A stretch of DNA of 64,000 bases from the NCBI GenBank assembly GCA_026393985.1, contig JAPKZB010000087.1, positions 1 to 64,000 on the forward strand, in the 5' to 3' direction. Shown piece by piece: positions 24,895 to 33,734 of this stretch. A model generated the notes under the pieces. It was given only the letters and a program-made list of their open reading frames with translations. It had not been told where the DNA came from and searched no databases. How positions within the stretch are numbered: position 1 is the first letter of the stretch; each line of letters begins with the position of its first letter. The position numbers were made by a program, and so were the translations under genes. Source of the stretch: Acidobacteriota bacterium. Its GTDB lineage: Bacteria > Acidobacteriota > Terriglobia > Bryobacterales > Bryobacteraceae.

Positions 24895-25675
24895 GCTGGG
24901 GGCTGGCGGCGACCTTGGGCATGTGGCAGGACTCGCAGGCTTGGCCGGCGGGGAGCTTCGTCGTGTGGCGCACGGCGGGGTGACAGTTGGCGCAGGTGGA
25001 TTTTGCTTCGCCCGAGTGAGCGTCGTGGCAGGTGGTACAGCTCAGGGCGCCTTTCTGAAAGCAGGCGCTTTGGGAGAGGGAGACGGGTTGGTGGCGGACG
25101 TTCCAGGGGTCCTGCCAGTTGATGTCTTCGCCGGGTTTGGGGGGCTGGCGGTGGCAAGAGCCGCAGAGGTCGTTGAGGCCGGCGGGGTTGAGGATTTTGG
25201 GGTTGAGGAGTTGGCTGTGCTGGGCGCCGGGCCCGTGGCAGGCTTCGCACTGGACGCCGTGCTCGGCGGGTTCGACGCCCTTTTCGGGGGTGAAGCGGAG
25301 GGCGCCGGTGGAGTGGCACTGGAAGCAGCGGAGGATCTGGGCGCCGGGATCGAAGACGCGGTATTTGACGCCTTGCGGGGTGGTGTGGCCGGGGGTGAGG
25401 GCTTTGGAGTTGGGGGTGGTGTACTGCGACAGGCCGTGTTCGAGGTAGTGGTCGGGGTCGAGGCGGGAGACGGGGGTGGTGGCCTGGCGACCGGCGCCGA
25501 ACAGCCAGAGGTCGTTGCGGCGGGAGAGGGCATAAGAATGGGCCGAGCTTTTCTGCGCGGCCCATTGGGGTTGATGACATTTGGCACAGGCCGCCGAGCC
25601 GGTGAACTGGGCGGCGGCCGGTACGAGAAACAGGCTAGAAAATAATGCGGCCTGAATACTGAAGCTGACGGCCAA
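24797..25675 (-). CDS. Seven-haem periplasmic c-type cytochrome
   Basis: About 292 residues. TTG 25675 follows a GGAGG ribosome binding site by five bases; GTG 25687 in the same frame is an alternative that would bury this site. Either gives a signal peptide ending in FLVPAAAQ. Seven CxxCH motifs are seen in order: CAKCH, CFQCH, CEACH, CGSCH, CTTCH, CANCH and CESCH, with additional His residues such as KSSAHS and HDAHSG for axial ligation. The pattern is that of the cytochrome c554-like/octahaem-related periplasmic electron carriers. The ending SNHWIGVYAPRKPLLPL is conserved in such proteins, so the overlap with the TPR gene on the other strand is real. The 5' end overlaps the TonB receptor 3' end, and the two are probably co-transcribed. 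Confidence 0.85.
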   Translation of the reverse strand: MAVSFSIQAALFSSLFLVPAAAQFTGSAACAKCHQPQWAAQKSSAHSYALSRRNDLWLFGAGRQATTPVSRLDPDHYLEHGLSQYTTPNSKALTPGHTTPQGVKYRVFDPGAQILRCFQCHSTGALRFTPEKGVEPAEHGVQCEACHGPGAQHSQLLNPKILNPAGLNDLCGSCHRQPPKPGEDINWQDPWNVRHQPVSLSQSACFQKGALSCTTCHDAHSGEAKSTCANCHPAVRHTTKLPAGQACESCHMPKVAASPQLTFSNHWIGVYAPRKPLLPLLRSRGAAVPAAR

Positions 25676-28600
25676 AGAATCCTCCACGCTGGGTGACGAC
25701 GCGACCGAAGGTGGGCGAGTTCACGTTGAGATCCGGGTCGGACCCGAAGAAGCTATTGGCCACATTGTACGCCTCCATGCGGAGTTCAAACTTCACCTTT
25801 TCGGTGATGGGGAACTCTTTGGCGAGCGTGGCATCGAGGTTGAGCGTGTTCGGGCCGACCAGTTTCGGATACTGGAAGGGGTTCGACCGGCGGGTGAAGG
25901 CCGGCAGGATGGCGAACTTCGAGGTGTCGAACCAGCGGCTGCGGGTTGGATTCTCGATGGTCGGGTCGCCGCTGGCGAGTAGGCCACCGAAGCGGAGGAA
26001 GAGACCCGTGTTGTAGGTGAACAGCGGGGCTACGGACCATCCGCCGAAGGCGAGGTCGACGGCCTTGGGCGCGCTGGCCATGAAGCGGCGGCCTTTGCCG
26101 AAGGGGAGTTCGTAGATGGCGGCGCCGGTGAGCCGGTGTCGGGCGTTGCGCGCCGGCTGGAAGGTGAGGGTGCGGGTGAAGTAGTCCTGCTCGTCGTAGA
26201 ACTCTTCGTTGCGTTCGCGGTTGTAGTTGTAGCCGATGGTGAAGTTGAAGCCATTAGCGAAGGGCCGCTGGAACTGCATCTGGAGCGAGCGGTAGTAGTT
26301 GCGCGCGCCGGCGTTCAGGGTTTCGTTGAGGTCGCCGTACTGCGGGTAGGGGCGCAGGAGCTGGCTGACCGGAAGGTTCGCCTGGGTGCGGAGCTGGCCG
26401 GGGAACTTATCGGCGCCGAGCACGTTGAAGAACGGGTTGGGAACCGATTGGGTGACGGCGGTTTTGACGTTGTAGCCGATGCGGGGGTCGATTTGGTTGA
26501 GGTTGTAGGTGTAGGGCTGGTTCCGTCCGGTGTTCATGAAGAACGTGATGTCGGCGAGGATCTGGCCGGGGAGTTGCCGCTGCAGCGAGACGTTGAAGCG
26601 GTAGTTGACGCCGGGGGTGAAGTCCTGCTGATACCAGGTGGCGGGGGCGCCGAGGTTGGTGTAGCGGCCGAGGGTTTTGCCGCTGACGGGAACGAGGCCT
26701 CCGGGGAAGGGGTTCGACAGGCGCTGCTGCGGGACGCCCTGGATTTCGGCGATCGAGTTGCTGGTGGCGTCGAAGCCGGGCAGCGGGACGGAGCCGAGAA
26801 TGTTGAGGCCGTCGGTGAGGGTGGCCGGAACGATGTAGCGGGCCCAGCCGATGCGGAGGGCCGATTTATCGTTAATGCGGTAGGCGATGCCGGCGCGGGG
26901 CATGAGGAGCGTCCTGGGGGCGTTCCAGCTGCCGCGATTGTTCGAATCGGTGAAGACCCAGGCGCCGTTGTAGATGGGGGCGGCGGTGCGGAGGGCGGAG
27001 ACGGCGGCGGGCATGCGGGGAGCGTTGGCGCCCTGGAACTCGGGGATGGGACTGGTGAGGTCGAGGAAGCGGGAGAAGCGGTCTTCGGGGTCGGTCATCG
27101 GTCCGAAGTATTCGTAGCGGATGCCGAGGTTGAGGGTGATGCGCTGGGTGAGTTTGTAGTCGTCCTGCACGAAGAGCGAGTAGAAGTTGACCTGAGGGCG
27201 CTGGATTGGAATGGAACTGAAGTTGGAAGATCCATTCATGGCGCCGAGCAGCATGGTGGCCCAGCCGTCGCCGGAGAGGTTGACGTTGGGGTTCAGGAAT
27301 GTGTTCGCCGTGACGGCGGGAACGAAGCTGAAGACGGGCGGCCGGGGCCGGGAGGCGACCACGTTTTCGCGGCGGTACTCGCCGCCGAACTTGACGTAGT
27401 GGCTGCCGATGTTCTTAGACATCTTGGCTTCGACGTTCCAGGATTTCGGCTCCTGATACCAGTAACCGGTGCGGCCGAGGGTGGTGTTGGAGCCCTGGGT
27501 GACGTTGACGCCGGGGTAGTAGATATCGGGCAGGCCGCCGAGGTAGGGCTTGTACCAGGCGTTGCCGGGCCAGAACTTATCGAGGTCAGACTCTTTGAGG
27601 GTGGCCGAGGGGACGCCGAAGGAGTCGACGATGGCGTTCGAGGCGCCGCGGATGTTGAGCACGGTGCTGGAGTTCAGGGCGTAGACCATGTCGCCCGAGA
27701 AGCTGAGCGAGTGGCGCTTGGAGCCATCCGGGGGTTGGGCCTTGGAGCCGCCGGTGTAGTCGTCCTGTGCGGTGAAGGTGCGGAACTGGTTATAGCGGCC
27801 GAAGAATTTGAGTTTGTCGGTGGCGTTGTAGTCGACGCGGTCGCTGAGGTTCCAGTAGCGGAAGCGGTTGGCGAAGCCGGCGATGAAGTTATTGACCTGC
27901 GTGGGGCCGGTACCGGGGCCATTGGGTTTCCAGAGGTCGTTCATGATGATACGGGAAGTCGGGTCAATGCGATTAGCCGGAATCACGTTGCCGGCAAAGG
28001 GCATGCGGCTGGCGACGCCGTTGGTGACGGTGGTGGTGTAGGGGTCGAAGATGGTCCGCTGGGCGCCGGCCGTGTTGAGCGACCGGGAGAAGTCGCCGGT
28101 GCGTTCGAGATCGGTGGGCAGGGTGTTGAAGGTGCTGCGCGGCTCAATGGTGCGCCAACCTTCGTAGGAGACGAAATTGAAGAGTTTGTTCTTCTTGATG
28201 GGGCTGCCGAGGGTGGCGCCCCAGGTGTTCTGCCGCGTGAGGTTGGCGCGTTGTGTGATGCGGTCGGCGAGCGCGTTCAAGGCAGGGTTGCGGCCGAGAT
28301 AGTAGGCGGTGCCGTGATAGTTGTTCGTGCCGGACTTCATCGAAACGCTCAGCACGCCGCCGGCGGAGTGGCCGAATTCGGCGTCAACGGCGTTCTGCTG
28401 GAGGTTGACCTCCTGCACGGCGTCCATGGGGGGCGTGTAGGAGGACTTCTGGCCGGTCATGGACGGGGAGCCGTCGAGAATGATGTCGTTTTTGGTACTG
28501 GTGTTGCCGCCGACGTCGAACTGGGAAGCGGCCCAGTGGTGGAAGGGGCTCTGTTCGGTGGAGGAGCGGATGACGGTGGCCGGGTTCAGGCTGACCAACA

Positions 28601-29057
28601 GGAAGGGGTTCCGATGGATGATCGGGAGGTTGTTGGTCATCTTGGTGTCGAGGGTGAGGCCCATGGTCGAGGTGTTGAACTGGACGGCGACGGGGGTGGC
28701 TTCGACGGTGATGGATTCTTTGGTGGAACCGGCTTCGAGGCGGGAGTCGACGGTTACGTCGGCGCGGGCCTGCACGAGAATGTTCTTCTGGACGAACTTG
28801 CGGAATCCGGCTAACTCGACGGTGAGGGTGTACTTACCGGGCAGGACAAGGTCGAAGATATACTGGCCGGTGGCGTTGGAGACCTGCGTGGACTGAATAT
28901 TCGTGTTGTCGTTCTGGAGAACGACCGTGGCTCCGACGATGACGGCGTCCGTGGCGTCGGTGACGCGACCCTGGACGCGGCCGCGCGTATCCTGCGCGAG
29001 CAGCGGAAGCGAGAACAGGGCCATTAAAATTACTAAATGGCTTCTGGTGTGTAACAT
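25635..29057 (-). CDS. Oar-like TonB-dependent receptor with carboxypeptidase-regulatory domain
   Basis: 1140 residues from ATG 29057, chosen because AGGAGGG lies three bases upstream and a signal peptide starts there (MLHTRSHLVILMALFSLPLLAQ). The frame reads on to 29714, but that extension is antisense to the CoA-transferase gene and is proline/serine-rich. Residues 25-110 are a CarboxypepD_reg domain (GRVQGRVTDATDAVIVGATV). The plug follows (EVNLQQNAVDAEFGHSAGGV, then MKSGTNNYHGTAYYLGRNPALN), then a long outer-membrane beta-barrel that ends in an aromatic residue (YSGRIIF), as expected for outer-membrane insertion. Acidobacteria have many such receptors, used for uptake of large or scarce ligands with TonB energy. 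Ligand unknown. Confidence 0.92.
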   Translation of the reverse strand: MLHTRSHLVILMALFSLPLLAQDTRGRVQGRVTDATDAVIVGATVVLQNDNTNIQSTQVSNATGQYIFDLVLPGKYTLTVELAGFRKFVQKNILVQARADVTVDSRLEAGSTKESITVEATPVAVQFNTSTMGLTLDTKMTNNLPIIHRNPFLLVSLNPATVIRSSTEQSPFHHWAASQFDVGGNTSTKNDIILDGSPSMTGQKSSYTPPMDAVQEVNLQQNAVDAEFGHSAGGVLSVSMKSGTNNYHGTAYYLGRNPALNALADRITQRANLTRQNTWGATLGSPIKKNKLFNFVSYEGWRTIEPRSTFNTLPTDLERTGDFSRSLNTAGAQRTIFDPYTTTVTNGVASRMPFAGNVIPANRIDPTSRIIMNDLWKPNGPGTGPTQVNNFIAGFANRFRYWNLSDRVDYNATDKLKFFGRYNQFRTFTAQDDYTGGSKAQPPDGSKRHSLSFSGDMVYALNSSTVLNIRGASNAIVDSFGVPSATLKESDLDKFWPGNAWYKPYLGGLPDIYYPGVNVTQGSNTTLGRTGYWYQEPKSWNVEAKMSKNIGSHYVKFGGEYRRENVVASRPRPPVFSFVPAVTANTFLNPNVNLSGDGWATMLLGAMNGSSNFSSIPIQRPQVNFYSLFVQDDYKLTQRITLNLGIRYEYFGPMTDPEDRFSRFLDLTSPIPEFQGANAPRMPAAVSALRTAAPIYNGAWVFTDSNNRGSWNAPRTLLMPRAGIAYRINDKSALRIGWARYIVPATLTDGLNILGSVPLPGFDATSNSIAEIQGVPQQRLSNPFPGGLVPVSGKTLGRYTNLGAPATWYQQDFTPGVNYRFNVSLQRQLPGQILADITFFMNTGRNQPYTYNLNQIDPRIGYNVKTAVTQSVPNPFFNVLGADKFPGQLRTQANLPVSQLLRPYPQYGDLNETLNAGARNYYRSLQMQFQRPFANGFNFTIGYNYNRERNEEFYDEQDYFTRTLTFQPARNARHRLTGAAIYELPFGKGRRFMASAPKAVDLAFGGWSVAPLFTYNTGLFLRFGGLLASGDPTIENPTRSRWFDTSKFAILPAFTRRSNPFQYPKLVGPNTLNLDATLAKEFPITEKVKFELRMEAYNVANSFFGSDPDLNVNSPTFGRVVTQRGGFFGRQLQYSGRIIF

Positions 29058-29079
29058 AAACCCTCCTAAAGATCCGGGC

Positions 29080-29109
29080 ATTACATCACACAGGGTCCCT
29101 CGAAGACAA
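29080..29109 (-). promoter_or_regulatory. Sigma-70-like promoter of the TonB receptor gene
   Basis: On the minus strand TTGTCT (29109-29104) is separated by 18 bases from TGTAAT (29085-29080), which is also preceded by TGA to make an extended -10. The predicted start is about 15 bases before the AGGAGGG site, so this gene has a leader, unlike several others here. Confidence 0.45.
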
Positions 29110-29115
29110 GTCGGC

Positions 29116-30171
29116 TTACGGTTTGCGGGGCGGGCGGCGGCGGGGCATAGGGCATTGGGAGATGCGCATCGGGTTGGGCATGGCCGGCAGGCCGTCGTCG
29201 AGCTCCCAGGGGGTGATTTGGCGCAGGGCTTCGGCGACGGTTTGGACGCTGCCGCAGGGGACGCCTGCCGTGTTGAGCCGCTGCTGCCAGTCGGCGCGGG
29301 TGCGGGTGAGGAACAGGGGGGCCAGCAGAGGGAGTAATTGGTCGCGGTGTTGCACGCGGAGGGCGTTGCTCGCAAAGCGGGGGTGGGCTTTCCAATCCGG
29401 CCGCTCCATGACGTCGCAGAAGCGGAGCCAGAGGCGTTCATTGGGGACGCCGACGGCAAGTTGGCCATCGGCGCAGGTGAAGACCTGATAAGGAACGATG
29501 CTGGCCAGACCGAGGCCGGCGGGCGCCGGGTCGACACCGGCCAGCAGCGCGGCCGAGGTGAGCGGCGACATCCCGGCGAGCAGGCTTTCAAACAAGGATA
29601 CGTGAATCCGGGCACCTTCTCCGGTGCGCTCGCGGCGGAACAGCGCCGCGAGAATCGCCTGGCTGGTGAAGAGCGAGGCGAGGACGTCGGCGACGGGGAA
29701 GGAGGTTTTACCAACGGTGTTCCCGGGCAGCGCGCTGGTGTGCATCAGGCCGCTGAGGGCCTGGATCATCAGGTCGTAGCCGGGCTGCGGAGAATCCGGG
29801 CCGAAGCCGCTCACCGAGGCGTAGATCAGCGCAGGCTGCGTCAGTTGCTCGTAGCCGAAGCCGAGGCGGTCCATCACGCCGGGGCGGAAGTTTTCGACGA
29901 GCACGTCCGAGTCGGCAATGCGGGCGCGGACGGCGGCCGCGTCGGCTTTGAGATCGAGCGCGATGCTGGTCTTATTGCGATTCAAACCCAGCCAGTACGT
30001 GCTGTCGTCGCCGTGGAAGGGCGGGCCCCATTGGCGCGTTTCGTCGCCGGCGCCGGGCTCTTCGACCTTGGTCACTTCGGCGCCGAGGTCGCCCAGCATC
30101 ATCGTGCAGAACGGCCCGGCCACCGCCCGGGTAAGGTCGAGCACCCGGATGCCCGCTAGCGGCAGACTCAT
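29116..30171 (-). CDS. Family III CoA-transferase (CaiB/BaiF)
   Basis: 351 residues. The N-terminal VLDLTRAVAGPFCTMMLGDLGAEV is the family III CoA-transferase signature, followed by KVEEPGAGDETRQWGPP, NRNKTSIALDLK, and the segment DVLVENFRPGVMDRLG, where the residue after VEN is as expected. The catalytic Asp lies in GYDLMIQALSGLM. Family members move CoA between carboxylic acids such as carnitine, formate/oxalate or aromatic acids in the cytoplasm. Members are usually about 390-400 residues, so this one is short at the C-terminus. It overlaps the methyltransferase gene upstream by ATGA. Substrate not assignable. Confidence 0.88.
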   Translation of the reverse strand: MSLPLAGIRVLDLTRAVAGPFCTMMLGDLGAEVTKVEEPGAGDETRQWGPPFHGDDSTYWLGLNRNKTSIALDLKADAAAVRARIADSDVLVENFRPGVMDRLGFGYEQLTQPALIYASVSGFGPDSPQPGYDLMIQALSGLMHTSALPGNTVGKTSFPVADVLASLFTSQAILAALFRRERTGEGARIHVSLFESLLAGMSPLTSAALLAGVDPAPAGLGLASIVPYQVFTCADGQLAVGVPNERLWLRFCDVMERPDWKAHPRFASNALRVQHRDQLLPLLAPLFLTRTRADWQQRLNTAGVPCGSVQTVAEALRQITPWELDDGLPAMPNPMRISQCPMPRRRPPRKP

Positions 30172-31674
30172 ACCGCGGAGGGCTCGGGGCCGGGGGGCAG
30201 CAGGGAGACCGGAATGAGGTAGCCTCGCTGCAGCAACCCGCGCAGGATCGGCAGCGCGGCTTCGACAATTTCGGCGAAGCTGACGCCCACGGCGTCGCCC
30301 ATGGCGGCGACCAGTTCCCGCAGGGGGACGGTCCCGTCGCAGCGGGCGAGCAGCCCGGCGGTGTACTGATCGATGCGCCCGCTGTAGGGCAGCGGCTCTT
30401 CGAGAAAGATCTCCGCTTCGGTCGACGACCAGCGGCTACCCACCTGCTGGTAGACGTGGCGCATGCGGGCGGCGCTGGCGAGCTGGTAGGGTTGGTCGAG
30501 CAGCTCGTCTACCGTAGCTTGGTGGAGCAGCGTGTGGATCGCGAATAACTGCAGCAGCGTTTCTCCCCAACGGCCGCGGATCACCGGGGGCGCTTCGTCG
30601 ATGTACAGCCAGTTACCGCCGGCGCGCTTGCGTAGAACGACGAGTCCGGTTTGGATCCCGGTCATTAGGAGATCGTCGTAGTAGTCCAGCCAGCGATTGT
30701 AGGTGCGGTGGAACTCCTCGGGGGAAAGGTGGGCGCGGTAGGCGCGCAGCCAAGACATGGCGTAGGATGGCAGGTCCTCTCCCTTGCTCGTCGAAACCCA
30801 CACATCGCACCCGCTTCCGGCCGTCCATTGTTTGAGCCGGTCGTGCGGCTCAGCGCCTTGCACCATGGCCCACTCGCAAATAATGATGGCGATGCCGCCG
30901 TCGGCCAGATAGTTGCTGGCGTTGCGGATGACGGTTTCAGTAACCCGGTCGGCGCCGAGGCCGCCGTCGCGGTAGTGGAACTCCGACTCTGGCGAGATGA
31001 CAAAGGGAGGGTTGGAGATGATCAGGTCGAACTTTTCTCCCTCGACGGCGGCATAGAAGTTCGACAGCCGGAAATCGATGTTGCCGGTCCGGTTCAAGCG
31101 GGCGGCCAGGCGGCCGAGGCTCAACGCGCGGGGGTTGATGTCGAGGCCCACCACCTCGTCGCAGTGCGTGGCGAGGTGGAAGGATTGAAACCCACCGCCG
31201 CAGCCGACGTCGAGAGCGCGACGGTAGTGGCGGCGGGGCGCGGCATTGGCCGGCGCCAGCGAGCTGGTGCCCATACCCATGACCAGGTATTTGCCCACCG
31301 GCGCGAGTTTGGCCGCGACGGGGTCGTAGACGATATAGAAGCCGCGTACCGGCTGGATGATCACCGGGCAAGCCAGCCCCTGGGGTGTTACCCTCAGAAG
31401 GCCGCCGGCGGTGAGCGCGGCGACCAGGCTTTCGCCGAACATTTCGGCCACTGATTTCTCGGCTACCGGAGCGGAGAGCAGAAAGAGCCCGAAGCACCAT
31501 CGGCGCCGCGCCTTCTGCGGTGGCATTTCCGTTCAGGCCGGCCGGCAGAATGGCCTCGACCGACTTTTCGCGATAGCTGACCCGGTCGAACACCTCCCGC
31601 AGCGCGTCGAGCGTACGCGGGTCGAGGCGGGCAAAGGGATCGAGTATGGCTTCTGTGGTCATCCGGGTATCCAT
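30168..31674 (-). CDS. Class I methyltransferase with N-terminal frameshift
   Basis: The catalytic part lies in an open frame from about 31526 to 30168: ALDVGCGGGFQSFHLA (SAM motif I), DEVVGLDINPRALSLGR (motif II), and FDLIISNPPFVISP with the NPPF motif of PrmC/RsmC-like N-methyltransferases, then a 200-residue C-terminal extension. The natural N-terminus is in another frame, from ATG 31674 or 31662 (MTTEAILDPFARLDPRTLDA), and reads to about 31490 where VLR should join LFLLSAPVAEKSVAEMFG. Removing one C from CCC at 31488-31490 on the plus strand restores a single frame of about 500 codons. It is therefore a one-base insertion, sequencing error, or an actual inactivation. The product would methylate a side-chain nitrogen in a protein or small molecule. 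It overlaps the CoA-transferase by ATGA. Confidence 0.7.
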
Positions 31675-31753
31675 TCTTCCCTGATCACTCGCGCGAATGA
31701 CGGAAAAAGTCCGTCGAGGGAAACGCTGATGGGGTCATGTTACACCTTCCGCA

Positions 31754-31761
31754 TGTATAAT
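31754..31761 (+). promoter_or_regulatory. -10 promoter element before the sheath gene
   Basis: A perfect TATAAT lies at 31756-31761, preceded by TG, and ends ten bases before ATG 31772. No clear -35 is seen at the usual distance and no strong ribosome binding site lies in between. Confidence 0.5.
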
Positions 31762-31771
31762 CGGGAGCGCC

Positions 31772-33271
31772 ATGGCGAAAACTGCAATGCCTGAAGTATT
31801 TCTGGATGTCGATCCGCTGCGGCGTTCGACCGCGCGGCCGGAGCCCGACGCGCCATTTCATATCTTAATTTTGGGGGATTTTTCCGGACGGACGAGCCGG
31901 GGGGTCGTAGAGCCGTTGACCGGGCGCCGCCCGTTGGCTGTCGATCGGGACGAGATCGACACCGTGATGCGGAGTCTAAACATCCAGTTGCGCCTTCCCC
32001 TGGGCGCCGATGGGGCCGCGGCTGACCTGGCGATCGCGGAACTCGACGACTTTCATCCCGATCGCATCCTGGCCACGCAGCCGCTGTTTGCCGCCCTGCA
32101 GCAGATGCGCCGGCGTCTCGAAAATCCGGCGTCGTTCCGGGCCGCTACCGACGAGATTCTGGGTGGCTTGGCGAAACCACCCGCGCCGCCCGCCGCGGCG
32201 CCGGAGGCCGGCATCGTAACCGGCAGCCTGCTCGACGCGATCGTCGACGGTGCCGAGCCCGCTCCGCAGCCCACCGCCCGGCGAAAGCCCGCCGATGCCC
32301 TGCTGGCCTACGTGCACGACCTGGTGGCTCCTCATCTCGAACAAACCAAGGACCCGCAGCAGAAGGCGCTGCTGGCTGACTTGGACGAGACGATCGCCGG
32401 GCAGATGCGGGCGCTTTTGCACCAGCCCCAGTTTCAGGCCCTCGAAAGCTCCTGGCGAGCGCTCGATTGGCTGGTGCGCCATACCGAAACGGATTCGCAG
32501 CTGCGGCTTTACCTGCTCGATGTCAGCAAGGCGGAGTTGATTGCCGACCTCGCCACGGCCAGCGACTTGCGGACGACCGCCTTGTACCGGTTGTTGGTAA
32601 CGCAGCCGACGGAGGGGGAACCCTGGTCGCTGCTGGGCACCGATCTGTACTTCCGGCCCTGGATCGACGAGATCGAACTGTTCGCTCGGTTGGCCATGAT
32701 TGCCGACCAGGCTGGAGCGCCGCTGCTGTCGGGGGCGGACCCGTCGGTTCTGGGCGTGAAAAGTTCCGAGGATCTGCGGCACACCGAGGATTGGGAAGAG
32801 GGTGACCCGCTTTGGCGCGAGATGCGGCAACTGCCCGAGGCGCGGCGGATTGGTTTGGCCCTGCCGCGGTTCCTGGTCCGGTTGCCCTATGGCAAGCTAT
32901 CGAATCCCGTTGAGCGGTTCGCCTTCGAGGAGATGCCGAACCGCACTTCGATGCATGCCGGATACCTGTGGGCCAATCCCATGTATGCGTGTGTGCAACT
33001 TACCGCGCACGCCTTCGCCGTCAACCGTTGGCAGATGCGCCCCGGGCAGTTTCAGAACATCGACGGATTGCCATTGCACGCTTATGTGGACTGTGGCAGC
33101 CCCGAGGTGAAGCCCTGCGCCGAGGTGCTCCTGACCCTGCAGGCGGCCGAACGGATGATCGCTCAGGGTCTGATGCCGCTTTTAACCATGAAGGGAACCG
33201 ATACGGTCCGTGTGGGCATGTTTCAGTCGATTGCGGATCCGCCGGCACCACTCGAAGGGCGGTGGCGGTAA
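31772..33271 (+). CDS. Orphan T6SS contractile-sheath protein, TssB-TssC-like fusion
   Basis: 499 residues. Residues about 25-130 look like TssB: PFHILILGDFSGRTSRG, then LPLGADG and IAELDDFHPDRI. After a proline/alanine-rich linker (about 133-170), residues 190-499 look like TssC: FQALESSWRALDWLVRHTET, LYLLDVSKAELIADL, and later WPYGK-type elements (here RLPYGKLSNPVERFAFEE) and GYLWANPMYACVQL. In a standard type VI system TssB (about 165) and TssC (about 490) are separate and form the contractile sheath. Here both are merged in a single chain about as long as TssC alone, so the TssC part is shortened. No baseplate, membrane-complex, Hcp, VgrG or ClpV gene is in the window. The role as a sheath is inferred from homology. 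Confidence 0.75.
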   Translation: MAKTAMPEVFLDVDPLRRSTARPEPDAPFHILILGDFSGRTSRGVVEPLTGRRPLAVDRDEIDTVMRSLNIQLRLPLGADGAAADLAIAELDDFHPDRILATQPLFAALQQMRRRLENPASFRAATDEILGGLAKPPAPPAAAPEAGIVTGSLLDAIVDGAEPAPQPTARRKPADALLAYVHDLVAPHLEQTKDPQQKALLADLDETIAGQMRALLHQPQFQALESSWRALDWLVRHTETDSQLRLYLLDVSKAELIADLATASDLRTTALYRLLVTQPTEGEPWSLLGTDLYFRPWIDEIELFARLAMIADQAGAPLLSGADPSVLGVKSSEDLRHTEDWEEGDPLWREMRQLPEARRIGLALPRFLVRLPYGKLSNPVERFAFEEMPNRTSMHAGYLWANPMYACVQLTAHAFAVNRWQMRPGQFQNIDGLPLHAYVDCGSPEVKPCAEVLLTLQAAERMIAQGLMPLLTMKGTDTVRVGMFQSIADPPAPLEGRWR

Positions 33272-33294
33272 CCGGCGGGGGATCCGTTTCGCTG

Positions 33295-33300
33295 TATACT
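33295..33300 (+). promoter_or_regulatory. -10 box before the DksA/TraR-like gene
   Basis: TATACT preceded by CTG at 33292-33294 forms a good -10, and lies 16 bases before ATG 33317. This gives a short leader of about nine bases. Confidence 0.4.
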
Positions 33301-33316
33301 AGGATGAAAGTTCTTA

Positions 33317-33703
33317 ATGAATCAATCTGACAGAAAGAAGTTCCACGCGATGCTACTCGCCAAGCAGATCGAGTTGCAGAACCGGCTGGCTCGCCGTGAT
33401 GACCTGGAGGTTCAGGTATCACCGGACGAATTTGATGCGCGGCTACAGTTGGTAGACCGGGAGTTTCAAAGCGGCCTGCTCCATCAGACGGCGTTGGATC
33501 TTCGCGAAGTTCGGGCCGCGCTCGTCAGAATTGACGACGAAAGCTACGGTATTTGCGCCGAGTGCGACGAACCGATCTCTTCTCTCCGCCTGCAGGTGAT
33601 CCCCTGGGCCAACTATTGCGTCAAGTGCCAGGAGCAGATCGAGATGGAAAAACAACTCGAAGATCTCGACGAACGACCGCAGGAGTTAGTTCCGAGCGAG
33701 TAA
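33317..33703 (+). CDS. DksA/TraR-family zinc-finger regulator
   Basis: 128 residues. The C-terminal C4 zinc finger is CAEC-x17-CVKC (about 83-107), the spacing of the DksA/TraR family, preceded by a long charged helical region (about 1-75) that would form the coiled coil. DDESYGICAECDEPI is the family signature. Such proteins bind the secondary channel of RNA polymerase and change initiation, often together with ppGpp. The coiled-coil tip does not show an obvious DxxDxA motif, so activity may differ from E. coli DksA. It stands as a single gene between the sheath gene and a convergent adaptor gene. Confidence 0.88.
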   Translation: MNQSDRKKFHAMLLAKQIELQNRLARRDDLEVQVSPDEFDARLQLVDREFQSGLLHQTALDLREVRAALVRIDDESYGICAECDEPISSLRLQVIPWANYCVKCQEQIEMEKQLEDLDERPQELVPSE

Positions 33704-33734
33704 CTCTGACAGGATACTCGCCCGGCCCGGATAG

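Noticed and set aside
26136..28814. Long plus-strand open frame of 892 codons antisense to the TonB receptor
   Set aside because: Glycine/valine/aspartate-rich shadow with no domain; the minus-strand receptor is unmistakable.
29058..29714. N-terminal extension of the TonB receptor frame
   Set aside because: Antisense to the CoA-transferase gene, proline/serine-rich, and the signal peptide and AGGAGGG site fix the start at 29057.
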